64,000 nucleotides of DNA, from positions 62,001 to 126,000 of the forward strand of contig JAESUZ010000341.1 of NCBI GenBank assembly GCA_017311185.1, in the 5' to 3' direction. Source of the DNA: Proteles cristata cristata. Lineage: Eukaryota; Chordata; Mammalia; Carnivora; Hyaenidae. This document shows positions 1-11,640 of this stretch, piece by piece (positions within the stretch are counted from its first letter, which is position 1; each line of letters opens with the position of its first letter). The notes under the pieces were generated by a model. It searched no databases, was not told the origin of the DNA, and saw nothing but the letters and a program-made list of their open reading frames with translations. The position numbers and the translations under genes were made by a program.

Positions 1-931
1 AGCAGAAGCTAGGAGCTAGGAGTAAGTGATTTCCTTCTCCCTCTGGCTTGTTGACTTCTCTTAAAAGGTTCTGAATTAAGAGCTCTCAGACAGTTGGAGA
101 CCTATAAAGTTTAAAGTCTCAAATATCAGAAATTGACTAGGTTGAAAAAGAAACAGAGTGAAAGGATGAGGTCAGATGTGAGAGACACCTCCTAACCACC
201 ACTAACACAGTGATGGGTAATGTCCATACTAGGTGGGAATTCTACCAAAGTCTGGGCCTCAGGTGTGGATAATAGGAACAGAACAGCCCACCTGCAAGCA
301 AGGGACATAATGATCCTGTGACTCCCCCATGCCCTTAGGATCAGCTAATAATATAATAAACACTTGTAGAAATTTATCAGACAATTTTTTCCTACAATAT
401 TTTATCTGCTAAATGTTCTAATTTACAGGATTTCTAGACTTAGAGTACTAAACATCTTCTCTTCAATCTAAATTCTGCAAAATCTGTTTTGAATGAATCA
501 ACTTCCAAGATGAAAGTACACGGATCCTTCTTTCAACATCAAGTGAAATAACCACTATAGTTTATAATATGTTATTAACTGTATAAAATAAAAAACGCAT
601 AGAACAGTACAAAGTCATTTTCCAAACTGCCAGCAAACAAATTCTCTGCCTGGCACATTCAACAGGTCATCCTCTTGCCTACAGCTTGGAATCAAAACCA
701 ACTTCTGATACTTCAAAGTTTTGGCAGATTTTAGAAAGGTCTTGAAAAGCCATTCTCACTGTTCATCTGTAATCTTATTTCCTATTAAAAGTGTTATGTC
801 CTAGAAAAGATGGAATTATCTGATTCATTCCTGTGAGACTCGTTTAGGGTAGGAAACAACACAAATATTTAAAGGAAGAAAATGTATATACATCAGGCTC
901 TTCAGCTTTTATATGCAAGGTAGTTACCAGC
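1..931. other. No gene seen; PRR14L intronic sequence
   Basis: AT-rich, with no recognisable exon or repeat that I can name. Confidence 0.5.
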
Positions 932-944
932 TCTTCAGGGCCTG

Positions 945-1166
945 ATTTTTTTAATGTTTTATTTATTTCTGAGAGAGAGAGAGAGAGAAAACGAGCGAGC
1001 AGGAGAGGGTCAGAGAGAGAGAGGGTGACACAGAATCTGAAACAGGCTCCAGGCTGTGAGCCAGCTGTCAGCACAGAGCCCAAAGCGGGGCTCGAACCCA
1101 CGAACCGTGAAAGCATGCCCTGAGCTGAAGTCGGATGTTTAACCGACTGAGCCACCCAGGCGCCCC
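945..1166 (-). repeat. CAN-SINE
   Basis: Complete minus-strand copy flanked by the 17-bp duplication TCTTCAGGGCCTGATTT. Confidence 0.95.
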
Positions 1167-1250
1167 ATCTTCAGGGCCTGATTTACCTCTGAGCTGTGAG
1201 CCCTGCTTGTGACCGAACTCTGCTGAGCTACTCTAAACCTGAGCTTCCTG

Positions 1251-1473
1251 GAGCACCTGGGTGGCTCAGTTGGTTAAGTGCTGACTTCAGCTCAGGTCAT
1301 GATCTCACGGTTCGTGGATTCAAGTCCCACATTGGGCTCTGGGCTGACAGCTCAGAGCCTGGAGCCTACTTCGGATTCTGTCTCCCTCTCTCTCTGCCAC
1401 TCCCCTGCTCGCGCGGTCTCTCTGTCTCTCTATCTCTCAGAAATAAATAAAACATTAAAAAATTTTTAAAAAA
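1251..1473 (+). repeat. CAN-SINE
   Basis: Full tRNA-like head, CT-rich body and A-rich tail. Confidence 0.93.
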
Positions 1474-1577
1474 GGAACACTTTGAAAATAAAAGAAACTT
1501 TTATTATCTCTAAATGGATCTTTCCCTCTCCTACTCTTGTATATTTAGAAGGGAACAGCTGTAAAACAGTAATTTTA

Positions 1578-1948
1578 TTTTTTTATTTGTTATAATTTTT
1601 ATGTTTTACTTATTTATTTTCCTTAAATAGTTTATTGTCAAGTTGGTTTCCATATAACACCCAGTGCTCATCCCAACAAGTGCCCTCCTCCATGCCCATC
1701 ACCCCCTTCCCTTCTTCCCCACCCCCATCAGCCCTGTTTGTTCTCAGCATTCAAGAGTCTCGCATGGTTTGCCTCCCTCTCCCCAACTATTTTTCCCTTT
1801 CTCCTCCCCCATGGTTCTCTGTGAAGTTCCTCCTAATCCTCCTATACGTCCAAACAAATGGTATCTGTCCTTCTCTGCCTGACTTATTTCGCTCAGCATA
1901 ACACCCTCAAGTTCCATCCATGTTGCTACAAATGGCCAGATTTCATAG
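1578..1948 (-). mobile_element. 5'-truncated LINE-1 3' end
   Basis: Minus-strand carnivoran L1: T-rich tail, then the L1 3' UTR ('AGTTTATTGTCAAGTTGG') and the end of ORF2 (MELEGVMLSEISQAEKD in translation). It is flanked by the duplication AACAGTAATTTTA (1565-1577 and 1949-1961). Confidence 0.88.
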
Positions 1949-1996
1949 AACAGTAATTTTAAAACATCTTTACAGAGCTTAAAAAAGGAATTTTCT

Positions 1997-2207
1997 GGGG
2001 TGCCTGTGTGGCTCAGTTGGTTAAGCATCCGACTTTGGCTCAAGTCATGATCTCACGGTCTGTGGGTTCAAGCCCCACATCGGGCTCTGTGGTGACAGCT
2101 CAGAGCCTGGTTTGGATTCTGTGTCTCCCTCTCTTTCTCTGCCCCTCTCCTGCTCATGCACTGTTGCTTCAAAATAAATGTTAAAAAAATTTTTTTAATT
2201 AAAAAAA
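1997..2207 (+). repeat. CAN-SINE
   Basis: Flanked by AAAAAAGGAATTTTC. Confidence 0.93.
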
Positions 2208-2732
2208 AAAGGAATTTTCCTTCATGTATTTCAATTCAGGGGAACAATGGTAACTTTACGGCATTGATCACCTTAGCTGGGAAAGGCATTTGATAATATG
2301 CCAACAATGATTATCTGAGAACTGCTACAGCTATGAGGAGAAAGTTCTATCTTAAGTCCAGCAATATCCCACTTGTATTTGGGCAATTCTCTGTCACTTT
2401 TAGCAACATGAGATGTCATGGGCACACCATCACTGTGGAAACAACAGTGCCCTGGCAAACCTGGAGAACAGGCTATGGCCACTGGTTTTACTACTGACAG
2501 CATGAAGTTCAGACTTTTTTCACCTTTAAGTCACCAAAAATGAATTCTTTCCACCAAGATATCCTTTTAAAAAATAGCAAGCTCCTATACACTACTGCAA
2601 ATTTCCTGTAGGATCACAGACTCTTAGGGTCTTAATGGACATTTAGTTCAACAGGATTTCATTTAAGTGAAGTCATGCAAACTGTACGAGATTGGGTCTT
2701 TGATGAACATGCCATTAAAAAAAAAGCTTCTT

Positions 2733-2938
2733 GGGGTGCCTGGGTGGCTCAGTCAGTTAAGCACCTGACTTCAGCTCAGGTCATGATCTCACAGTTCATG
2801 AGTTTATGAGTTTGAGCCCTGCGTTGGGCTCTGCACTGACAGCTCTGAGTCTGCTTCAGACTCTGTCTCCCTCTCTCTCAGTCTTTCCCCTACTTGCGTG
2901 CATGTGCAGGTACATTCTCTCTCTCAAAAACAAAAATA
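2733..2938 (+). repeat. CAN-SINE, diverged
   Basis: Head and body clear; tail short. Confidence 0.9.
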
Positions 2939-3578
2939 GAGTATTTCCATTTCCACAGTGGGGGCTGAAGGCACAGTGAGGGAAGCAGGAGTACCTATCT
3001 TAGACCCAAAGAGCCATGCATGAGAATGGCAGAGCAACAATTAGAGCTTGGATCATTCCTGAACTGGGTTACCTGTTCTGGACTCCCCAAAGAGACTTCT
3101 ATGAGAGAGAGAAATAAAATTCTAGCTAATGTAAAAAAAAAAAAGCAAAAACCATTAAAAAAGAAACCAAAACCAAAAAACCACAGAATTTCTCCAAGAG
3201 CTAACATGGTTCAAGTGATCAGCAGCTATTGTGCTTCCTTACTTGATGTCCCCTGTCCAAACAGCTTCAAATATTTGTCAAAAAAAAGTATACTGACTCT
3301 TCATGCGTTATAGCTAACAAGTGGAACTTTTTCTGTGTCTGTGTTGAGCATGAATAAAGCATCATATCCTGGAACCAAAGCTTTCATAACACATTCAACC
3401 CAAGCATATCAACCACTATGAGAGAAAAAAAAAAAAAGGTAAAATATATAAAAACTTAAATACCCTACTGCTTGTATCTAACCACCACAAAAACAAAAAA
3501 AAAGCATATGTTGAAGGAAAAATGAAACAACCATGGTATAACAGGTTTTCGGTGTTTAATTATCTATGTGAAATATCA
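2939..3578. other. No gene seen; PRR14L intronic sequence
   Basis: AT-rich with A-tracts near 3130 and 3427. A chance open frame at 3020-3313 has lysine runs from the A-tract. Confidence 0.5.
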
Positions 3579-3592
3579 CATACTCAACTTTT

Positions 3593-3594
<2 letters not shown>

Positions 3595-3636
<42 letters not shown>
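3595..3636. repeat. T(42) homopolymer
   Basis: Poly(A) tail of the minus-strand LINE-1 insertion (its first T belongs to the duplication). The run of Phe in the open frame across it is meaningless. Confidence 0.97.
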
Positions 3637-3639
<3 letters not shown>

Positions 3640-4346
3640 TTTATTCCATTAAATTTATTGAATTTAGTTTTAGAGACCAGAATGTCATGTATTATGTTAA
3701 ATGTTCCATTGCACATGCAGAGAAAGTGTAATTTGCTGATTTGGGGGTAGAGTGATTTATAAAGGTCAAATGGGTCAAGTTGGTGGACAGTATTGTTGAA
3801 GTCTTATCTGCTTTTTTAAAAACAGTTTGTCTGATTGCTCAATTAACATTTGAGAGAGATCGATTACAATTTTTTGAATTGTGAATTTGTTGTACTTCTC
3901 CATTCTCTCAATTTTTGATACATTTATCTTGAAACTGTTATTAGATACATTAATGGTAAAGATTATTATGTAATCTTTTTTTTTTTTTCTAAATATCAGC
4001 AGATTTTAATATGATATTATATCTCACAAAACAAAACATTACAATGAAAAGCTCATTATGTGAGCTTTTTGTAATTTATATAAAGAAAAGGAATGTATTA
4101 TGACTGGCTTTATCTTTCTTTTCTTTTTTTAAATTTTTAATTTTTTTTCTTTTCTTTTTTTTTACAAGTAGTTTATTGTCAAATTAGTTTCCACATAACA
4201 CCCAGTGCTCATCCCCACAAGTGCCCTCCTCCATACCCACCCCTCCTCCCCCCCACATCCACCAGTCCTCAGTTTTTGTCAGCATTCAAGAGTCTCTCAT
4301 GGTTTGCCTCTCCCCCTTTCCCCCACCATTTCTGCCTTCTTCTCCC
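3596..4346 (-). mobile_element. LINE-1 3' end with apparent 3' transduction
   Basis: A minus-strand insertion flanked by the exact 17-bp duplication CATACTCAACTTTTTCT (3579-3595 and 4347-4363). Read on the minus strand it holds an L1 3' end (4346-4164), an imperfect A-rich tract (about 4163-4111), roughly 470 bp of other sequence (4110-3637), AATAAA motifs just before the end, and a pure 41-A tail. The extra segment itself resembles an old ORF2 fragment. Confidence 0.75.
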
Positions 4347-4550
4347 CATACTCAACTTTTTCTATCTTATTCTTCGATAACACCAAATCTTGTCCATACC
4401 CTTGCAGGTATCCTGTATGTGCACCAAAGTGGTAGATCTTTGTCCTTCCACTGTGGAGCTCAGAAAGGAGTTCATTCTTCCACCATGCAGTCTGGCTCTT
4501 GCAGCTGTCCCTGCCACTGTGCCTGTTCTCACTTTCCTCTCCTTCCTTTT

Positions 4551-4773
4551 TTTTTTTTTTTTTTTTTTTATATTTTTATTTATTTCAAGGAGAGAGAGAG
4601 ACAGCGTGAGCAGGGGAGGGTCAGAGAGAGAGGGAGTCACAGACTGAAACAGGCTCCAGGCTCTGAGCTGGCAGTCAGCACAGAGCCCGACGCGGGGCTC
4701 GAACCCACGAACCGCGAGATCATGACCTAAGCGAAAGTCGGACGCTTAACCGACTAAGCCACCCAGACGCCCC
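4551..4773 (-). repeat. CAN-SINE, young subfamily
   Basis: Near-consensus copy with duplication TCCTCTCCTTCCTTTT. Confidence 0.95.
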
Positions 4774-4967
4774 ATCCTCTCCTTCCTTTTTGCCTTCCTT
4801 CTCTCCTCCTCAATAACAGAGTGTCTCCTGATCAAAGCACCAAATTATCAGTTATAACCTTTCATACATTTTGGACACAATCATAAGGCAGGAAAGAATT
4901 ACTTTTTTGTTGGCTTTCCTTTTCATGACTGAAGCATTTCATGATTAGAATATCGAATCTAAAAAAA

Positions 4968-5156
4968 TTTTTTTTAACATCTATTCATTTTTAAGAGAGA
5001 GAGAGAGAGACAGAGCACGAGTAGGGGAGGGCAGAGAGAGAGGAAGACACAGAATCTGAAACAGGCTTCAGGCTCTGAGCTGTCAGCACACAAACCATGA
5101 GATCATGACCTGAGTTGAAGTCAGAGGCTCAACCAACTGAGCCACCCAGGTGCCCC
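4968..5156 (-). repeat. CAN-SINE
   Basis: Flanked by TAGAATAT. Confidence 0.92.
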
Positions 5157-5204
5157 TAGAATATTTAATTTTTAAGTGGATATTTTAAAAAATGTTCAGT
5201 GCAG

Positions 5205-5436
5205 GGGCGCCTGGGTGGCTCAGTTGGTTAAGCGTCCGACTTCGGCTCAGGTCATGATCTCACAGTTTATGGGTTCAAGCCCCGTGTCAGGCTCTGTGCT
5301 GACATCTAGCTCAGAGCCTGGAGCCTGTTTTGGATTCTGTGTCTCCCTCTCTCTCTGACCCTCCCCTGTTCATGCTCTCTCTCTTTCTCTCTCTCTGAGA
5401 AATAAATAAAACATTAAAAAAAAATTAAAAAAAAAA
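5205..5436 (+). repeat. CAN-SINE
   Basis: Flanked by GTTCAGTGCAG. Confidence 0.94.
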
Positions 5437-5447
5437 GTTCAGTGCAG

Positions 5448-5727
5448 TCACAAAACACCAAAGACTATACTTCCACTTAGATTAGGTCCCTAGAGGTAGT
5501 CATTTTCATAGGGACAGAAAGAATGCTGGTTGCCAGGCACCGGGGCGGGGAGTTCTTGTTCAATGGAGACAGAGTTTCAGTTTGGCAAGATGAAAAAGAG
5601 TTAAGAGTTCTGGAGATGAATGGTGTTTATACAGTACAAATGTGCTCACCACCACTGAACTATACATTTACAAATAATTAAAATGGTAAATTTTACGTTA
5701 TGTCCATTTTACCACAATTTTTAAAAA
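5448..5727 (+). mobile_element. Old LINE-1 (L1M-type) 3' end
   Basis: 'GAATGCTGGTTGCCAGG' through 'AAATGGTAAATTTTACGTTA' is typical of old L1 3' UTRs. Confidence 0.65.
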
Positions 5728-5734
5728 AAGGTTA

Positions 5735-5947
5735 GGGGCGTGTGGGTGGCTCAGGCGGTTGGGCGTCCGACTTTGGCTCAGGTCATGATCTCACAGTTCA
5801 TGGGTTTGAGCCCCGCATTGGGCTCTGTGCTGACAGCTCAGAGCCTGGAGCCTATTTCAGATTCTGTGTCTCCCTCTCTCTCTACCCTCCCCTGCTCACA
5901 CTGTCTGTCTGTCTCTCAGAAATAAATAAAACATTAAAATTTTTTTT
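5735..5947 (+). repeat. CAN-SINE
   Basis: Flanked by AAAAAAAGGTTA. Confidence 0.94.
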
Positions 5948-5990
5948 AAAAAAAGGTTAAGACCAACATTTAAAAAATAAGTTGCTTCAG

Positions 5991-6194
5991 GGCATCTGGG
6001 TGGCTCAGTCAGTTAAACGTCTGACACTTGATTTCAGCTCAGGTCATGATCTCACAGTTCATGGGTTAGAGCCCTGTATGGGCTCTCTACAGTCAGCATA
6101 GAGCCCACTCAGGATCTTCTGTCCCCCTCTCCCTCTGGCCCTCCCTTCCTTGTTCTCTCTCCCTCTCCAAAATAAACATCAAAAAATAATTAAA
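5991..6194 (+). repeat. CAN-SINE, first of a tandem trio
   Basis: Preceded and followed by AAGTTGCTTCAG. Confidence 0.92.
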
Positions 6195-6206
6195 AAGTTG
6201 CTTCAG

Positions 6207-6362
6207 GGGTGCCTGGGTGGCTCAGTTGGTTAAGCGTCTGACTCCTGATTTCAGCTCAGGTCATGATCTCATAGTTTGAGACTGAGCTTCTGTGTGTTGT
6301 GCTCCATGCTGACAGCACCAGAGCCTGTCTGGGATTCTCTCTCTTTTCAAAAATAAACATCA
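6207..6362 (+). repeat. CAN-SINE, second of the trio
   Basis: Internally shortened copy starting directly after the second AAGTTGCTTCAG. Confidence 0.9.
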
Positions 6363-6574
6363 GGGGCACTGGGTGGCTGTCGATTAAGCGTCTGACTTGG
6401 CTCATGTCATGATCCCCCAGTTCATGGGTTCAAACCCCACACTGGGCGCTGTGCTGATAGATGAGAGCCTGAAGCCTGCTTCGCTTCTGTGTCTTCCTTT
6501 CTCTCTTTGCTCCTCCCCAACTTGCCCTGTCTCTGTCTCTCTCAAAATATTTAAAATTTTTTTTAAATAAACAT
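6363..6574 (+). repeat. CAN-SINE, third of the trio
   Basis: Begins in the A-rich tail of the second copy; AAGTTGCTTCA recurs at its right end. Confidence 0.9.
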
Positions 6575-6639
6575 TAAGTTGCTTCATAAAATAACACACA
6601 TCTTGTTGATTTTTCTTTTAACAACAAAAAACAATGATT

Positions 6640-6834
6640 TTTTTTAAGTTTATTTATTTTTGAGAGAGAGAGGGGGTGAGCAGGGGAGGAGCAGAGAAAA
6701 ATAGGAACAAAGGATCCTAAGTGGGCTCTGCTCTGACAGCAGAGAGCCTGATGCAAGGCTCAAACTCATGAACCATGAGATAACGACCTGAGCTGAAGTC
6801 GGAAGCTCAACCGACTGAGCCACCCAGGTGCCCC
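6640..6834 (-). repeat. CAN-SINE
   Basis: Minus-strand copy, moderately diverged. Confidence 0.92.
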
Positions 6835-6862
6835 AATAATGAGTTTAAAAGAGATTAGATGA

Positions 6863-7070
6863 GGGGTGCCTGGATGGCTCAGTCAGTTAAATGTCTGACT
6901 TTGGCTCAGGTCATGATCTCATGGTTCATGAGTTCAAGCCCTGTGTGGGGCTCCCTGGTGTTAGCACAAAGCCTGCTTTGTATCCTCTGTCCTGTCACCC
7001 CCTCGCCCCCCGCCCTTACCCTGCTTGTGTGCTTGCACTCTCTCAAAAGAAATAAACTTTAAAAATGTAT
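6863..7070 (+). repeat. CAN-SINE
   Basis: Flanked by a 16-bp duplication, AAAAGAGATTAGATGA and AAAAGAGATCAAATGA (two differences). Confidence 0.93.
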
Positions 7071-7086
7071 AAAAGAGATCAAATGA

Positions 7087-7556
7087 GTGAATGGATATTT
7101 AATATGACAGTTTAGGCTTCATCAGAAACCATGATGTAGAAAAAGTGCTTTTATTTCTAAAAACCAATATAGTCCTTCTTCTTGAATTTGGGAAATTCAC
7201 CAAGCTGACTGAACTTTTTCAAATTCATTTGATTTATACAGTGAATGCCCAGGAAGCCTAGGTGGCTGTCGTTCAAAATTACAGCAAGTTTTCACTGCTG
7301 GAGCCAGGCTCTGTTGAAGTCATTAACTTTTCTATCAAGACAGATTTTGGTCCAGAGGGAACAGAGAGGAGCGGGGGGTAAGTAGTAATCTTTGGGTACT
7401 CTTTCCCAAACCTGAGCCAAGTGGCCAACTGTGGGCCCCTTGCTGGTTTGACTTGAGCAACAGCTGAAGGAAAAAAACTTTGTGGAATGCTGCTAAAGGC
7501 AAATCAGAGACAGAAAAATCAGATGGGAAAAGAATAGCTCTGAGGTTGCTTATCTA
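7087..7556. other. No gene seen
   Basis: Non-repetitive intronic sequence, no exon recognised. Confidence 0.5.
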
Positions 7557-7571
7557 AACTAGAATCTCCTC

Positions 7572-7805
7572 GGGGCGCATGGGTAGCTTAGTCGGTTGAG
7601 CGTCCTACTTTCGCTTAGGTCACGATCTCGCGGTTCGTGGGTTCGAGCCCCGCGTCGGGCTCTGTGCTGCCAGCTCAGAGCCTGGAGCCTGTTTCAGTCT
7701 GTGACTCCCTCTCTCTCTGGCCCTCCCCTGCTCATGCTGTCTCTCTCTCTCTCTCTCTCTCTCCTAGAAATAAATAAAACATTTAAAAAAATTAAAAAAA
7801 AAAAT
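7572..7805 (+). repeat. CAN-SINE, young subfamily
   Basis: Flanked by AAACTAGAATCTCCTC; tail carries CTCTCTCTCTCCTAG then AAATAAATAAAAC. Confidence 0.95.
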
Positions 7806-7989
7806 AAACTAGAATCTCCTCTGCTGTATTTCTGACATACAGTCACTCAGTCTCTTCATAAACATGACTTTCCCACACAACCTAATCCATTTCCAGACTG
7901 ATCCAAACTGGTCTAGATGTTAAAACATACCTTTCCAATGGACTTAAATCCTGTCTCCCTCAAGCAAGGTTTTTTTTTTTACTACATTT

Positions 7990-8656
7990 TGAAATTTAAA
8001 TTTAAATGTTTTTTTAAACAATTGATTTAGCAATGGTCTCAGATATACAATAAACAAAAAAGTTTGCAAATACGGTTCAAAAAATTTCCTATCTTTATCC
8101 AGCTTTCCTCAGGGTTAACATCTTACATATAATCACAGTATAGTTACTAAGGCCAGTAAGTTGATATTAATATTCACTCTAAAATTTATTCAAATCTTAT
8201 TAACCGCTTCCTAAAGTCCTTTTTCAGGACCTGAATCCAATCCAGGCTCCCATGTCTTAGTTAGTTAGTCCATGTGTTAGTTGTCATGTTTCCTTAAGTT
8301 CTCCCTTAAATGGAGATAGTTCCTCAAGTATTCATCTTTTGTGACTTTGACACTTTTGAAAGTCTCTTGATTTAGGTTTGATGTTTCTTTAAGATGAGAT
8401 TCTGGTTATGCATTTTAGGGGCGGGAATCTCACTGAAGTGGTGCTAGTTCTTGGTGTACCCTCCCAGGAGATACATGGCTTTCAGCGGACTGTCTCATCT
8501 CTGTGGAGGTGAATTTTCATCATTTGGTTCAAGTAGGTCTGCTAGCTTTCTCCACTGTGGAGTTACTATTTTCCTCTTTGTATACCTTGTAATGCTTCTG
8601 TTACTCTGTAATCTTATGGGGAGATATTTAGAGATCCTTTAAACTTTAAACTTCAG
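7990..8656 (-). mobile_element. Old LINE-1 (L1M-type) fragment
   Basis: Antisense L1M 3'-UTR-like sequence that seems to continue after the SINEs at 8838-8950 and 9675-10320. Confidence 0.45.
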
Positions 8657-8837
8657 TTTTTTAAAAAAAAATGTTTGAGAGGGATACAGATGGTGCAAGC
8701 AGAGGAGGGGCAGAGAGAGAATCCCAAGTAAGCTCCATGCTCCTGGCACAGAGCCTGACTCAGGGCTCTATCTCATGAGATCATGACCTTAGCTGAAACC
8801 AAGAGTACAATGCTTAACTGAGCCACCCAGCTGCCCC
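8657..8837 (-). repeat. CAN-SINE, diverged
   Basis: Recognisable head and body on the minus strand. Confidence 0.88.
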
Positions 8838-8959
8838 TTAGCCACTAGTTTTCACATGCACTGACGATTTTTGCTTGAGGTGATTATTACCATGATGATT
8901 GCCAAACAGCGATTTATTTCCATTCTTTTTACATTTATGAATTGGAATTCTTCAAGAGC

Positions 8960-9416
8960 TTATTTTTTTAAATGCTTTATTTATTTATTTATTATTATTA
9001 TTTTTTAATGTTTTATTTATTTCTAGGAGAGAGAGAGAGACAGCGTGAGCAGGGGAGGGTCAGAGAGAGAGGGAGTCACAGACTGAAACAGGCTCCAGGC
9101 TCTGAGCTGGCAGTCAGCACAGAGCCCGACGCGGGGCTCGAACCCACGAACCGCGAGATCATGATCCAAGCGTGGACGCTTAACCGACTAAGCCACCCAG
9201 CGCCCCTGCTTTATTTATTTTGAGAGAGAGACAGAGAGAGAGACAGCATGAGCAGGGGAGGGTCAGAGAGAGAGGGAGTGATAGACTCCAAAACAGGCTC
9301 CGGGCTCTGAGCTGGCAGTCAGCGCAGAGCCCAACGCGGGGCTCGAACCCACGAACCGCAAGATCATGACCTAAGCGAAAGTCGGACGCTTAACCGACTA
9401 AGCCACCAGGCGCCCC
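8960..9416 (-). repeat. CAN-SINE split by a younger CAN-SINE
   Basis: The outer copy's tail (8960-8986) and remainder (9221-9416) are separated by the nested copy; outer target AAGAGCTT. Confidence 0.92.
8987..9206 (-). repeat. CAN-SINE, young, nested
   Basis: Inserted in the A-rich tail of the outer SINE, duplicating TGCTTTATTTATTT. Confidence 0.94.
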
Positions 9417-9428
9417 AAGAGCTTTTTT

Positions 9429-9657
9429 ATTTTTAATATATCTTTTTTAAAATTTTAAATGTTTTATTTATTTCTAAAAAAGAGATACAGCACAAGCAGG
9501 GGAGGGTCAGAGAGAGAGGGAGACACAGAATCTGAAGAAGGCTCCAGGCTGAGCTAGCTGTCAGCAGAGCCCAATGCAGGGCTTGAACCCACAAACTGCG
9601 AGATCATGGCCTGAGCTGAAGTCGGACGTTTAACCAACTGAGCCACTCAGGCACCCC
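9429..9657 (-). repeat. CAN-SINE
   Basis: Flanked by CAAGAGCTTTTTT (9416-9428 and 9659-9671), the same target as the preceding SINE. Confidence 0.94.
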
Positions 9658-9674
9658 TCAAGAGCTTTTTTCAA

Positions 9675-10320
9675 GTTATTTATTTCATATCAGCATGGAT
9701 TCATGATATGTTTTGTTCTATAGGTTATAATTCATCACTATCATTATTTAAGCTCAAATTGTCCCAATCTTAGCCACTGAAGTCCTTTCAAGTTGGCTCC
9801 TGTGTTCTTTTGATATGTATCCATAATTTTCTGAGCAATTCACCACAAACTGTTCCAGGATCATCTTGTACTTTTTCCTGTGCCGGCCCCCAAAACACTT
9901 CTCCAAAAAGTCTTGTTTCCTTTCATTGGAAGATGTTATTTATCTATTTATTTATTTATTTAGGAAGATGTTATTTAGAAACCAAGAACTGAATGTGAGG
10001 TGTGCTCACTGCTATGTGTTGCTGCTTCTAGATCCCACCTCAAATTCCCATACACATAGAGTATTTCTGTGCCTGTGTATATTAAAAACTCTTAAGTTCA
10101 TACTGCTAACTCCAGCTCTAGTTCCATACCACAGGGTTCATCCTAGTCCTCATCCCCCTGTCTGTAACTCTGTTCTGTTAGTGAGAAACCTAGCTCTCAT
10201 CCACAATATTTACCCATTACTCAATCCTAAAATACACATGCAGCAGTTAGGAATTGCTAGGCCATACACCTGTGAAAAACAATTTTACTATAATGTTTAG
10301 TCAGGGTATAGTTAAAGGTA
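9675..10320 (-). mobile_element. Old LINE-1 (L1M-type) fragment
   Basis: Antisense L1M-like 3'-UTR sequence. Open frames here are chance. Confidence 0.45.
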
Positions 10321-10326
10321 TAGTAA

Positions 10327-10554
10327 GGGGTGCCTGGGTGGCTTAGTTGGTTAAGCGTCCAACTTTCGCTTAGGTCATTATCTCACAGTTCATGGGTTTG
10401 AGCTCCGCATCGGGCTCTGTGCTGACTGCCAGCTCAGAGCCTGGAGCCTGTTTCAGTCTGTGACACCCTCTCTCTCTGACCCTCCCCTGCTCACACTGTC
10501 TCTCTCTCTCTCCTAGAAATAAATAAAACATTAAAAAAAAAAAAAAAAAAAAAG
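10327..10554 (+). repeat. CAN-SINE, young subfamily
   Basis: GTATAGT on both sides; long A tail. Confidence 0.94.
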
Positions 10555-10559
10555 AAAGT

Positions 10560-11640
10560 ATAGTCAAAATACTATTTCCCAAAGCTACTTGGGTTACTTT
10601 ATTTCTTCATCCCCCTCCTCCCTCAGTGTGGTTTTATTATTCATTTGTAATACAGCTAAGAGTCATTTGTCAGGATTTTTATTAAATTTTGGGCTCACTT
10701 CACATCTTGGCTAAGTAGTTATTTTTCAAGTATAGCCTCAGAACTCTACAAAAAGATGGCCTCGGGAGTTTACTTCCTCCTATTCCTTCTACCTCATTCC
10801 CACTCTCTCTTCCCTGCTCCCAATAGCTTCCTATAGGTAACCAAACCCATTCATTTCTGGTTGTCTTCCTGTGTGTCCCTGTGTGTTTTATACAAACGAG
10901 CAGTATACTTATCTCACCTTCTTCCTTGAATGACAGGGAGGATACAATAGATATTTACTTGCCCTCTGCTTTTTTTTTTTAACCTAACAGTACATCCTAG
11001 TTTGCAGAAAAGAGTTAACAGAGCAGGCCTGTTATCCTTAGAAAGTCCTGCTTGCAAGGGTGGCCTTGGCTTATCTGGGAACTTTAGATTTTGGGAGTTT
11101 CCAACATTCCCTACTGATAAAAATGGTTTGGAGCACCCATAGAACAATGGGGTTTATGTTGAAACACCTGCTTTAAGTCTGGAATTTTGGTATATGCCAG
11201 GGAGAGGATGCCCATGTGACCAGCCTCCAGTTAACACTCTGGTCTCTAACAAGCTTCCATGGTAACCCACATTTCACATGTGTTGTCACAATTTGTTCCT
11301 GGAGGAGACTATGTGTATGTGACTACACCAGGAGAGGATTCTTGGAAACTAGCATCTGGTATCTTCTGGACTTTGCACCATGCTTCCCCTTTGCTGATTG
11401 TTTTATATCCTTTTGCTGCAATTAATCTTAGCTACAAATATGACCATGTGCTAAGTCCTGCAAGTTCCAGGGAATCACCAAACCTGGAGGTGGTCTTGGG
11501 GAGCTCTAACATCTGGAAAGCACTCCATATCAGTACATGGAGATTTTCCTCAACTCCTTATCACATGTGCATGTACTGCATGTATGGACATAAAATACAC
11601 ATGCTATAGTTTTATTCAACTTCTCTCCTCTATGTGGACA
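10560..11640. other. No gene seen; probably old LINE remnants in part
   Basis: AT-rich intronic sequence; open frames at 11216-11609 have no recognisable homology. Confidence 0.45.

Noticed and set aside
1261..1340. tRNA-like A and B boxes, possible tRNA gene
   Set aside because: This and about 75 similar sites are heads of tRNA-Lys-derived SINEs followed by a CT-rich body and A tail, not tRNA genes.
3568..3750. Open frame with a long polyphenylalanine run
   Set aside because: It simply reads through the T(42) tract of a LINE-1 tail.
4221..4730. 169-codon open frame
   Set aside because: It joins a LINE-1 3' end, unique sequence and an antisense SINE; the same SINE-derived peptide (QAPGSELAVSTEPDAGLEPTN) recurs in many other frames.
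5991..6585. Regularly repeated blocks that might suggest a repeat array such as CRISPR
   Set aside because: The repeated units are whole SINEs of about 200 bp in a mammalian genome.
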